Assembly: GCF_004320525.1 (NCBI RefSeq)
Contig: NZ_SIHX01000009.1
Span: forward strand, 1-64,000
Reading direction: 5' to 3'
Source: Arthrobacter sp. S39
GTDB lineage: Bacteria > Actinomycetota > Actinomycetes > Actinomycetales > Micrococcaceae
Length of the DNA: 64,000 nucleotides
A program made the position numbers and the translations under genes. The first letter of the stretch is position 1. Every line of letters starts with the position of its first letter. The notes under the pieces were generated by a model. The model did no database searches. It saw only the letters and a list, made by a program, of their open reading frames with translations, and was not told the origin of the DNA. Below are positions 41,124 through 49,026 of the stretch, in pieces.

Positions 41124-43952
41124 GTGCCCCCTGCCTCCCCAGCCATCGCCACCCCCTCAAAGGCGCAAGGCCTCCTGGACTGCCTCTCCCGCGACCAGAA
41201 GATCGCCATGCTCCACCAGCACGCGCCCGCGGTCGAATCCCTGGGCCTGGCACCGTTCCATACCGGGGCGGAGGCTGCCCACGGTGTGGCGTGGCTGGGC
41301 CCGGCCACCGTCTTTCCGCAGCCGGTGGGCCTGGCTGCCAGCTGGGATGAGGACCTGATCCGCCGGGTGGGTACCGCCGTCGGCCGTGAACTCCGCGGCA
41401 AGAAGGCGGATGACGCCAGCGTGGGCACCAACGCCTGGGCACCGGTGGTGAATCCGCTGCGGCATCCGCTGTGGGGGCGCAACGAGGAAGGTTTCTCCGA
41501 GGATCCGCACCTCACCGCCGCCCTGGCCGGGGCCTATTGCGCCGGACTCAAAGGCGACCACGAAATGTTCTGGCTGACGGTGCCCACGCTGAAGCACTTC
41601 CTGGCCTACAACAACGAGGCCGACCGGAACGTGTCCAGCAGCCAGCTGCGGGCCCGTGTGCTCCACGAATACGAGCTTCCGGCCTATCGCGGCCCCATCG
41701 AGGACGGCGCTGCCGGCGCGGTGATGCTGTCCTACAACCTGGTCAACGGCCGGCCGGCCCACGTCTCGGACCTCGTGGCCCGCGAGCTGCGGCAGTGGCG
41801 GAACGGGGAGGACATCACCATCGTCACCGACGCCGGCGCGCCGTCTTCGCTGTACACCGCGGAGAAGTATTTCGACGACGGCCCGTCCGCCTACGCGGCT
41901 GCCCTCCGCGCCGGAGTGGACAGTTTCACCGAAGACAGCGACAACCCCGAGCCGTCGCTCAGGCATCTGCACGAGGCCCTGGACCGCGGGCTGATCACGG
42001 ACGCGGACATCGATCGCGCGGTGCTCCGGCTGCTCACTCTCCGCGAGCGGACCGGCGAATTCGAGCCCGACGGCGGCCCGTACGGCTCGCTCGGGCCTGA
42101 GCTCGTGGGCGATCCGGCCCATGTGGCGCTGGCCCGGGAAGCGGCCCGGAAGTCGGTGGTGCTGCTTCGGAACGGACCGGTGGCCGATGAGGCGGCTCCC
42201 GTGCTTCCGCTGGGATCGGCGCCCGGAAAGGTGGCGGTGATCGGCGCCCTGGGCTCCACGGTACTGAGCGACTGGTACAGCGGCACACTGCAGGACGAGG
42301 TCAGCATTGTCGAAGGCCTGTCGGCACGCTACGGCGACGTGGTGGCGGAGGTCGGCGTGGACGTGGTCTCTCTCCGGTGTGTCCGGACCGGCACGTACCT
42401 CGGCGCCGGGGACCCTGACACGGCCCTTACCGCCGGTACTGCCGCGCCCGGGCTGGCAGAGACGTTCATCCTCAAGGACTGGGGCGGCGGCGAATGCACG
42501 CTGCAGTCCCCCGGCACTGGCAAGTTCGTGGCCGCCGATGGCTACTACCTTAAAGCGTCGGCGGACAGGGTGGGCGGCTGGGTGGTGCAGGAGACGTTCC
42601 GGCTGCACCCCGCAGTGGGCGGGACGGTGTCCCTCCAGCACATCGGCACCGGGAAGTGGGTGCGGATTGAAGCGCACACCGGAAGCGCCGCGCTGTCCGC
42701 AGCAACCGAAGAAGCGGCGGACCGCTTCGTTTTACGGACCGTCCGGTCCGGCCAGCAGGCCGCCCGGGATGCCGCCGCCGCGGCCGATGTCGCCGTCGTC
42801 GTGGTGGGAAACGATCCGCACCTGGGCGGCCGGGAAACCATCGACCGGTCCACCCTTGCCCTCCCCGAGCCCGAGCAGGAGCTGATTCGCCTGGTCCGGG
42901 AAGCGAACCCGCGGACCGTCCTGGTGATTGTTTCGTCCTACCCTTACGCCCTGGGATCCCTGGCGGACACTCCCGCAATTGTGTGGACTTCGCATGCCGG
43001 CCAGGCGCTGGGCAGCGGCCTGGCGGACATCCTCAGCGGCGACTTTGAACCCACCGGACGGCTGGCCCAGACCTGGTGGCAGCGGGACGCCGACCTGCCC
43101 GACATCCTGGACTACGACCTCATCGCCTCGCGGGGCACGTACCTGTACAGCACCGCCGAGCCGCTCTACGCACTGGGGCACGGCCTCGGCTACAGCACTG
43201 TCAGCTACGAATCCGTGACGCTGGCTGGCGAAGGGACAGCGGAGACCGGGATCGACGTAGTGGTGCGCAACACCGGCACCAGGACCGCGCACGAGCTGGT
43301 CCAGGTCTACGCGGCATCCCCCGGCCACCGTTTCGAGTTCCCGCGGCGGCTCCTGGTGGCGCACCGCCGGCTCGAGCTGGCACCCGGCGAGCGCAGGACC
43401 GTACGCATTCCGGTGCCGCTGGACCGGCTGGCCACGTTCAGCGTCACGGCCGGACGGATGCTGGTGGAACCGGGAACGTACGAGCTGATGGTGGGTCCCT
43501 CGGCAAACAGCCTGCCGCTGGGCGTCGAGCTGTCTGTTACTGGTGAGGGAAGCGGCCCTCGCCCCCGCGGCGCCTGGATCCGCGCCGAGCTGTTCGACGA
43601 ATGCTCCAACCTCGCGCTGGTGCCGGAAACGCCGTTGGCGGGTACCGCCGTCGCGCCCTTTTCAGCGCAGCAAAGCGCGACGGCGGTCTACCGCGGCTGG
43701 GAGGGCGGCAGGCCTGGGCGCGTGGCGATCCGGCTCACGGCAGGCGCCGGCGCCGGCAGGGTTGTGGTGCAGCTGCCAGGACGCGGCGGCACCTGGACTG
43801 ACGCCGCGGAGGCTGCAGTTGGTCCCGGGTTCGACGACGAACTGCTGCTGGAACTGGACGCCCCGGGGCTGGACGGCGGGAGCGGCGGACTGGAGTCGGT
43901 GCGGATTGTCCTGGCCGGCCCGCTGACGGTGAGCGAGCTGAAGGTGACCTGA
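41124..43952 (+). CDS. GH3 glycosidase with inserted beta-trefoil-like domain
   Basis: A 942-residue protein from a GTG start with no signal peptide, so probably cytoplasmic. The N-terminal GH3 barrel includes KHFLAYNNEADRN and the nucleophile region ITIVTDAGAPSSLY, with Asp at the family position. The (alpha/beta)6 sandwich begins near RKSVVLLRNG and resumes at DVAVVVVGNDPHLGGRETID. Between them, around residues 408-545, lies a segment with trefoil-like repeats (LRCVRTGTYLGAGD, LQSPGTGKFVAADGYYLKA, LQHIGTGKWVRIEA) reminiscent of fascin or ricin-like folds. Many GH3 enzymes carry PA14 at that place. A fibronectin-like domain and a further beta domain follow. The exact substrate is unknown. 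Confidence 0.85.
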   Translation: MPPASPAIATPSKAQGLLDCLSRDQKIAMLHQHAPAVESLGLAPFHTGAEAAHGVAWLGPATVFPQPVGLAASWDEDLIRRVGTAVGRELRGKKADDASVGTNAWAPVVNPLRHPLWGRNEEGFSEDPHLTAALAGAYCAGLKGDHEMFWLTVPTLKHFLAYNNEADRNVSSSQLRARVLHEYELPAYRGPIEDGAAGAVMLSYNLVNGRPAHVSDLVARELRQWRNGEDITIVTDAGAPSSLYTAEKYFDDGPSAYAAALRAGVDSFTEDSDNPEPSLRHLHEALDRGLITDADIDRAVLRLLTLRERTGEFEPDGGPYGSLGPELVGDPAHVALAREAARKSVVLLRNGPVADEAAPVLPLGSAPGKVAVIGALGSTVLSDWYSGTLQDEVSIVEGLSARYGDVVAEVGVDVVSLRCVRTGTYLGAGDPDTALTAGTAAPGLAETFILKDWGGGECTLQSPGTGKFVAADGYYLKASADRVGGWVVQETFRLHPAVGGTVSLQHIGTGKWVRIEAHTGSAALSAATEEAADRFVLRTVRSGQQAARDAAAAADVAVVVVGNDPHLGGRETIDRSTLALPEPEQELIRLVREANPRTVLVIVSSYPYALGSLADTPAIVWTSHAGQALGSGLADILSGDFEPTGRLAQTWWQRDADLPDILDYDLIASRGTYLYSTAEPLYALGHGLGYSTVSYESVTLAGEGTAETGIDVVVRNTGTRTAHELVQVYAASPGHRFEFPRRLLVAHRRLELAPGERRTVRIPVPLDRLATFSVTAGRMLVEPGTYELMVGPSANSLPLGVELSVTGEGSGPRPRGAWIRAELFDECSNLALVPETPLAGTAVAPFSAQQSATAVYRGWEGGRPGRVAIRLTAGAGAGRVVVQLPGRGGTWTDAAEAAVGPGFDDELLLELDAPGLDGGSGGLESVRIVLAGPLTVSELKVT

Positions 43953-44063
43953 CCAAACGGGTGTCCGGGCTGCGCCGTCGAACTCTGATTCCCTCTTCAA
44001 TTGTGATGGTGTGAAGGCCATCATTGGAGTCATCGAGCGCTGCGCTTCAGATCGGAGTTGGCC

Positions 44064-44222
44064 ATGATCCAGGCATTGTTGTGCAAATTGAATGTCCGCC
44101 ACGAGTGGCACGTTGAACATGCCGAAGACGGTGGCTTGTACAAGCGTTGCCTGCGCTGCGGTAAGGATGGCTACGACGGGGACGGCGCCAATAACGGCTG
44201 GGCGCTGACGAAGTGGTGGTAG
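44064..44222 (+). CDS. Small zinc-ribbon-like protein
   Basis: A 52-codon ORF with ribosome site GGAG seven bases before the ATG. It starts MIQALLCKLNVRHEWHVEHA and contains YKRCLRCGKDGYDG. Cys7, the His residues in RHEWH and the CxxC pair could bind zinc. The pattern CK-H-W-Y-RC-RCGK recurs in small actinobacterial proteins that I recall but cannot name. It lies alone between GH3 and the dehydratase gene. Confidence 0.65.
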   Translation: MIQALLCKLNVRHEWHVEHAEDGGLYKRCLRCGKDGYDGDGANNGWALTKWW

Positions 44223-44267
44223 CCTGCCGCCTTCGCTCCAGGGCTGCAGCCCCGCCACCAGGGCCGT

Positions 44268-45200
44268 CTACAGCGTGGCCGGATCGGTATTGGCGCCGCA
44301 GAGGATGACCGCTACGCGCTCCCCCGCCGCCGGCACATAGGCGCCGGCATGCAGGGCGGCAAACGCCGCCGCGGCACCGTGTTCCACCACCAGACGGTAC
44401 TCATCCCAGAGCCGGCTGCGCGCGGCGACGATGTCGGCGTCGGACACCAGGACACTTTCGACGCCGGTCCTGACCGCCACTGCGAAGCCGATCCCGCCGA
44501 TGCTGCGGGCTCCCAGCGAGTCGGCGGCGACGCCGGATACCGACACATCAACGGGATGCCCCGCCGCGAGGGCGGCGTGGAGCGTAGGTGCGGTCTCCGG
44601 TTCGACGGCCACCACCTTGGCGTGTCCTTCGACGGCGGCCGCGATTCCGGCCATCAGCCCGCCGCCGCCCACTGCCACCAGCACAGTATCCACCTCGCCC
44701 AGCTGGTCCAGGAGTTCAGAGCCTACGGTGCCGGCGCCTGCCGCGATCTCGGGCTGGTCGTAGGCGTGGCAGTACACGGCGCCGGTCTGCGCTGCGTGGG
44801 CAATGGCGGCCTCGTAGGCCACGGCGTATTCGGCACCGCCCTGGACAACCGTGGCGCCGATAGCCTCGAGCTTCCGGACCTTGAAGGCGGGGGCGGAATC
44901 CGGCACAAACACGGTTGCCGGAACACCCAGCTGGGCGGCGGCATAGGCGTTGGCCAGCCCGGCGTTTCCGCCGGAGGCCACCACCACGCCCACCTCGGGG
45001 CGCAGCTCGCCCCGTTCCTTGCTGGCGAGGATCCGGTTGAGGGCACCGCGGGCCTTGAAGGTTCCGGTGTGCTGCATGAACTCGCACTTGAACCAGACCG
45101 GCCCCGGGAACGTGCCCGGGTCGGCTTCGAGGACCGGCGTCAGCCGGGTGAGGCCTTTGATCCGGGCAGCGGCCTGGTCGACGTCGGCGCGGGTAATCAT
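44268..45200 (-). CDS. Threonine/serine dehydratase-like PLP enzyme
   Basis: A 310-residue fold-type II pyridoxal-phosphate enzyme. The PLP lysine is in HTGTFKARGALN, the asparagine loop is VVASGGNAGLANAYAA, and the glycine-rich phosphate loop is VAVGGGGLMAGIAA. It lacks the C-terminal ACT domain of biosynthetic IlvA and so resembles catabolic threonine dehydratases, serine dehydratases or serine racemases. The ribosome site AGGAG precedes the ATG. It lies downstream of the dicarboxylate transporter gene on the same strand, without overlap. Confidence 0.9.
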   Translation of the reverse strand: MITRADVDQAAARIKGLTRLTPVLEADPGTFPGPVWFKCEFMQHTGTFKARGALNRILASKERGELRPEVGVVVASGGNAGLANAYAAAQLGVPATVFVPDSAPAFKVRKLEAIGATVVQGGAEYAVAYEAAIAHAAQTGAVYCHAYDQPEIAAGAGTVGSELLDQLGEVDTVLVAVGGGGLMAGIAAAVEGHAKVVAVEPETAPTLHAALAAGHPVDVSVSGVAADSLGARSIGGIGFAVAVRTGVESVLVSDADIVAARSRLWDEYRLVVEHGAAAAFAALHAGAYVPAAGERVAVILCGANTDPATL

Positions 45201-45269
45201 GAAGGGCTCCTGGGTGTGGCTGATGGGGCGGCAAGCCAGGAGGCTGGCCCGCCGCCCTGACGCTCCAGC

Positions 45270-46772
45270 CTAACGAACCCCGGCGGCAGGTTCGGGGAGG
45301 GCCGGCGCCCCGCTCCCCGGTTCCGTGCCCGCCGTCGGACCAGCCGCCGTCGAAACACCATCGACTGCTCCAGCAACGCCGTTTTGAGCTCCCAAAAGGG
45401 CGTTGTTGGAGCTATCGACGGACGTCGCCGCCCCGGGTTCCCCTTCCGCCAGCTCGCCGCGGAAGGCGCGGAGCATGGCTTCGCGGTCGAACTGGCCTTC
45501 CCATTTGGCCACCACGAAGGTGGCCACACAGTTCCCCAGGAGATTGACGGAAACCCGCATCGAATCCATGAGCCGGTCCGCGCCGAGCAGCAGGGCGACG
45601 CCGGCCACCGGGAAGATGCCGAGGGCGGCGGCGGTGGCGGAGAGGGCCAGGAAGGCGGAGCCGGGGACACCGGCCATGCCTTTGGAAGTGAGCATCAGGA
45701 TGCCCAGGGCGGCAAGCTGCTGGCCGAGGTCCAGGTGGTGGCCGAACGCCTGGGCCAGGAAGAGCAGGGAGATGGAAAGGTAGAGCGCGGCGCCGTCGAG
45801 GTTGAAGGAGTATCCCGTGGGAACCACCAGTCCGGTGGTGGCGCGGGAGCAGCCGGCGTTGGTCAGCTTGGTCATGATGCGGGGCAGCACCGATTCGGTG
45901 GAGGCCGTGCCCAGTGCCAGCAGGAATTCCTCGCGGGAGTACTTGATGAACTGCCAGAGGGGAACGCGCGGATAAACCCAGGCCACCACGAACAGCAGGC
46001 CGATAAAGACGATGGCGGCGCCGTAGCAGGCGGCGATCAGGAGCGCGTAGGTGCTCAGGGAACCCAGTCCGTACTGGCCGATGATGAACGCCATGGCACC
46101 GAAGGCCCCGATGGGAGCCACCCGCATGACCCACGCCATGATCTTGAAGAAGAGCTCCAGGACGGTCTCCAGCAGGCTGATCACGGGCATGCACCGTTCA
46201 CGGCCCACCACCACGATCGCTGCTCCGAAGAACACCGAGAAGCAGAGCACCTGCAGCAGGCTGTTGTTGGCGAAGGCTCCCACCACGCTGGTCGGGATGA
46301 CGCCCAGCAGGAACTGTCCGGCGTCCTTGGGCGGTGCTGTGCCCGTTTTGGCGTTGACGGCGTCCTGCGAAAGCGTGCTGGGGTCGATGTTGAGTCCTGC
46401 GCCGGGCTGGATGATGTTGCCGACGATCAGCCCGAACACCAGGGCGAACAGGGTTGCTCCCGTGAAGTAGACGAGTGCCTTGACCCCGACCCTGCCGACC
46501 GCCTTGACGTCGCCCACCGCCGAGATGCCTGTGACGATTACCAGGAAAATCAAGGGGGCGATGATCATCTTGATGAGCTGGATGAAACCGTCACCCAGGG
46601 GACGCAGGCCGGAACCGATGTCCGGCCAGAAGTGTCCTATCCCGATTCCCAAACACACGGCGATGAGGATCTGGAAGAACAGGGATGCGTAGAACGGCTT
46701 CTTCGTCCGGGCCGGAGCCGCGGGAGCCGGGGCGCCGGAAGCGGAGGCCGCAGGGGCGGAGGGGAGGATCAT
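45270..46772 (-). CDS. dctA: C4-dicarboxylate/cation symporter
   Basis: A 500-residue member of the DAACS (SLC1-type) family importing succinate, fumarate or malate. Family blocks are LIKMIIAPLIFLVIVTGISA, ALGTASTESVLPRIM, VVPTGYSFNLDGAALYLSIS, LTSKGMAGVPGSAFLALSAT and DRLMDSMRVSVNLLGNCVAT. After the family's normal end, about 50 low-complexity residues follow (SVDSSNNALLGAQNG, then Ala/Pro/Gly-rich). That extension is partly encoded by a long DNA palindrome. The ATG at 46772 was chosen over an upstream in-frame TTG. Confidence 0.93.
   Translation of the reverse strand: MILPSAPAASASGAPAPAAPARTKKPFYASLFFQILIAVCLGIGIGHFWPDIGSGLRPLGDGFIQLIKMIIAPLIFLVIVTGISAVGDVKAVGRVGVKALVYFTGATLFALVFGLIVGNIIQPGAGLNIDPSTLSQDAVNAKTGTAPPKDAGQFLLGVIPTSVVGAFANNSLLQVLCFSVFFGAAIVVVGRERCMPVISLLETVLELFFKIMAWVMRVAPIGAFGAMAFIIGQYGLGSLSTYALLIAACYGAAIVFIGLLFVVAWVYPRVPLWQFIKYSREEFLLALGTASTESVLPRIMTKLTNAGCSRATTGLVVPTGYSFNLDGAALYLSISLLFLAQAFGHHLDLGQQLAALGILMLTSKGMAGVPGSAFLALSATAAALGIFPVAGVALLLGADRLMDSMRVSVNLLGNCVATFVVAKWEGQFDREAMLRAFRGELAEGEPGAATSVDSSNNALLGAQNGVAGAVDGVSTAAGPTAGTEPGSGAPALPEPAAGVR
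45361..45418. repeat. Long imperfect palindrome inside the 3' end of dctA
   Basis: TCGACTGCTCCAGCAACGCC pairs with GGCGTTGTTGGAGCTATCGA around a 17-base centre bounded by TTTT and AAAA. It looks like an intergenic hairpin element that has been read into the coding sequence of dctA. Confidence 0.6.
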
Positions 46773-46903
46773 GGCGTTGCCTATCAACGAAGGAAACGGC
46801 TGGAGCCGTTCGGGTCACAGGCAACGCTAGGGACGCAGTGTTTCGCGCAGGATAAATCCATACTGCGGAAATGTTTAACCGCAAAATGGAAAAGCAGGCA
46901 GTC

Positions 46904-47290
46904 CTAGTTCAGGGAAAGGACCAGGTAGAGGGCCGTGAGGACCGCGACTGTGGGTGTCATGACCAGGCGCTCGGGTTTGCTGCGGGATATGCCGTTCAGC
47001 ACGATGCCGAGCGCGAAGTAGCCGGTCAGGACCCAGCAGGCGACATCGGTAAAACCCTCACTGACAAGCGGCGGGGCCACGCCGGCCTTGGCCAGCGCCA
47101 CGTAGGCGATCAGGACGTACAGGGCAATGGACGTGGCGCTGCCGATCCGCAGCTTGGCGGGAAGCACGTCATGCTGGCCGCCCCAGGCGAACCTGCCCAG
47201 CGGCGCCCCGGCAATGAGTGCCGCCTGGAAGACGGCCAGGGCGGCCAGAAGGGCACTCGCGGCAATGGCGGCAACCTGGACAATGGGCAT
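46904..47290 (-). CDS. Small four-helix membrane protein, unknown function
   Basis: A 128-residue integral membrane protein starting MPIVQVAAIAASALLAALAV. It has about four hydrophobic helices (also IALYVLIAYVALA, VLTGYFALGIVLNGI, AVLTALYLVLSL). It resembles small actinobacterial membrane proteins of unknown function. The ATG at 47290 follows AGGAG at a slightly long spacing; a longer frame to 47320 is possible. It is divergent from the kinase-like gene. Confidence 0.75.
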   Translation of the reverse strand: MPIVQVAAIAASALLAALAVFQAALIAGAPLGRFAWGGQHDVLPAKLRIGSATSIALYVLIAYVALAKAGVAPPLVSEGFTDVACWVLTGYFALGIVLNGISRSKPERLVMTPTVAVLTALYLVLSLN

Positions 47291-47423
47291 CGGGACGCAC
47301 GCTCCTGGTGTCAATGGCATACCGTTGCAGGCAACCGTCGGCCTTCAGCTTAGTGTGACCTCCGACGCATGGCGGGACGATCACGCGGTCCCTACCGTTA
47401 AACCATTGGCGAAAGGAGGCTAC

Positions 47424-48020
47424 GTGCTTATTGTCTTAACCGGAATCGACGGCTCGGGAAAATCCACGGCCGCCGCCGCCTTGGTGTCCGAGGCCCGGGC
47501 CGAGGGCAGGAATGCCCTGCTGCTCAGCAACCACGCCGGCCGGCGCAGCATGTCCGTGCTGGCCCAGCGGCTCGGCATCCAGTGGCCACGCCGCCTTGCC
47601 GACGCCGCGGAAACCACGCTCCGCGTCATCAACGTGCTCGCCTCCCATGCCAAGGCCAGCCGGTTCGACGGCCTGGTGGTCATGGACCGCCACCTCCACT
47701 GCCAGCTGGCACTGCGCGCCGCCAAGGGCCTGCCGCGCGGCCGGTTCCTCCCATGGCTCCTGTCCGCCCTGCCCGCAGCCGACGCCGTCGTGCACCTGGA
47801 CGTGGAACCCGCGCTGGCGCATCAGCGCATCGTGGCCCGCGGCACCGACGACGAAACGCTGGCAGACCTGATGGCCCTGCGGGACGCCTACCGCGCCATG
47901 CCCGAGTATCCGGGCTTCGTCCTGCTCGACGCCGACTGCCAGCCGGCTGAAGTGGTGGCCCGGCTCGCCCGCATCGTGGACCAGGAGGCAGCCGCTGCGG
48001 CGTTGGCCGGGCTGGCCTGA
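47424..48020 (+). CDS. Thymidylate kinase-like P-loop protein
   Basis: A 198-residue P-loop kinase from a GTG behind AAAGGAGG. It begins LIVLTGIDGSGKSTAAAALV, the Walker A of thymidylate kinases. The family's DR motif appears as VVMDRHLHCQLA, and VVHLDVEPALAHQRI is near the place of the usual LDVxPExALxR. The lid and substrate motifs are atypical for genuine Tmk. A nucleoside- or sugar-phosphate kinase with a Tmk fold is therefore possible. Monocistronic. Confidence 0.82.
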   Translation: MLIVLTGIDGSGKSTAAAALVSEARAEGRNALLLSNHAGRRSMSVLAQRLGIQWPRRLADAAETTLRVINVLASHAKASRFDGLVVMDRHLHCQLALRAAKGLPRGRFLPWLLSALPAADAVVHLDVEPALAHQRIVARGTDDETLADLMALRDAYRAMPEYPGFVLLDADCQPAEVVARLARIVDQEAAAAALAGLA

Positions 48021-48028
48021 ATCCGGCC

Positions 48029-48427
48029 TCAGGTCAGCGCATGCATCCCATGGCTGCGGGGGCGGCCAAACGAAGCGGCACCCAGGAATTCGATGGCGAC
48101 GAACGGCTCGTCCCCTACCACCCACTCGTCATGCCCGGGCGGCAGCGCATAGGTGTCGTTCGCGTGGATCGTGGAGCGGACGCCGTCGGCCGTTTCAATC
48201 TGGAGCGAGCCGGAGACGCAGTAGCCGAGATGGTTGTGCTCGCAGAAAGCGGTCAACTCCGCGGGTTTGGCGGACTCGGACCAGCGCCAGCCTGGCGCCA
48301 GGATCAGCCGGGCAACGGAGTAGTCGTCAACGGTGACAAGGTCGAACTCCGCCTTGTCCGGGCACCGCTTCCTGTCCGGAATATCAAAGGACTTAACTGC
48401 CAAAGCTCTGATGAAATTTGCGGTCAT
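48029..48427 (-). CDS. Cupin-domain protein
   Basis: A 132-residue single-domain cupin. The core runs from VARLILAPGWRWSESAKP through CEHNHLGYCVSGSLQIETAD to AND-TYALPPGHDEWVVGDEP. The histidines HNH and later H in PPGHDEW sit where metal ligands lie in cupins. The sequence resembles small actinobacterial cupins without known enzymatic role. It is convergent with the kinase-like gene, with eight bases between them. Confidence 0.85.
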   Translation of the reverse strand: MTANFIRALAVKSFDIPDRKRCPDKAEFDLVTVDDYSVARLILAPGWRWSESAKPAELTAFCEHNHLGYCVSGSLQIETADGVRSTIHANDTYALPPGHDEWVVGDEPFVAIEFLGAASFGRPRSHGMHALT

Positions 48428-48559
48428 GAGGACACTGCCTACGGATCTATTTGTGGGGTGCCTGGCGGCGAACCAGACAATGGGTTCGGATACCGACGTG
48501 CGGTGAAGTTATACGGAGACCAAGGAGTCGCGTGCGCTTCTAGCCCCGGCGCACACTCA

Positions 48560-48579
48560 ACCAGCAGACCCCTGCTGGT
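48560..48579 (-). terminator. Short hairpin downstream of ArsR gene
   Basis: ACCAGCAG and CTGCTGGT enclose a four-base loop, 70 bases after the ArsR-type gene on the minus strand. It is a modest terminator candidate. The rest of the 220-base gap shows nothing recognisable. Confidence 0.35.
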
Positions 48580-48648
48580 GTATCTCTAAAGGTATCCCTG
48601 TGGCACCTGAAGTCAATGGGTTCCGCTAACCGGCGGACACCGCCCTGA

Positions 48649-49026
48649 TCAGTCGTGGGCGGGTTCGCCGGTGATCCGGTGGTCGGCGTGGTTGAACGTC
48701 TCGCGGATCAGCCGGACAAGGTGTCCGTCACGGAGGGAGTAGATGACGTGGCGGCCGTCTTTGCGCGTGTCCACCAGGCCGCTGAGCCGGAGCTTGGCCA
48801 AGTGCTGGCTCGCCACAGTCCGGGGCACGCCGGCCGCAACGGTGAGTTCGGTGACGGTCTTCGGACCTTCGGCGAGCTGCCAGAGCAGATGCAGACGGGT
48901 CGGCTCGGCGAGCATCCGCAGCGTTCCGGCAGCGGTTTCCAGCAGCTCCGGACCCGGCGTGACCGGATGGACCAGCGAAGGCGTCTCAGGTGCGAAGACC
49001 CCTGGCGTGCCGGGTTGGGTGCTCAA
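48649..49026 (-). CDS. ArsR-family transcriptional regulator
   Basis: A 125-residue winged-helix repressor. The core begins LRMLAEPTRLHLLWQLAEGP, with recognition helix VPRTVASQHLAKLRLSGLVD and wing KDGRHVIYSLRDGH. A disordered 30-residue N terminus precedes it. The start is a TTG six bases after AAGGAG, inside the end of the MFS gene (41-base overlap). The usual metal-binding Cys motif of metal-sensing ArsR proteins is absent from the recognition helix, so the ligand may be non-metal or bound elsewhere. It probably represses its own operon with the MFS exporter. Confidence 0.9.
   Translation of the reverse strand: MSTQPGTPGVFAPETPSLVHPVTPGPELLETAAGTLRMLAEPTRLHLLWQLAEGPKTVTELTVAAGVPRTVASQHLAKLRLSGLVDTRKDGRHVIYSLRDGHLVRLIRETFNHADHRITGEPAHD

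Noticed and set aside
45384..46907. 507-codon plus-strand open frame opposite dctA
   Set aside because: Very high Glu/Gln/His content is typical of the reverse complement of membrane-protein codons. dctA motifs are unambiguous on the minus strand.
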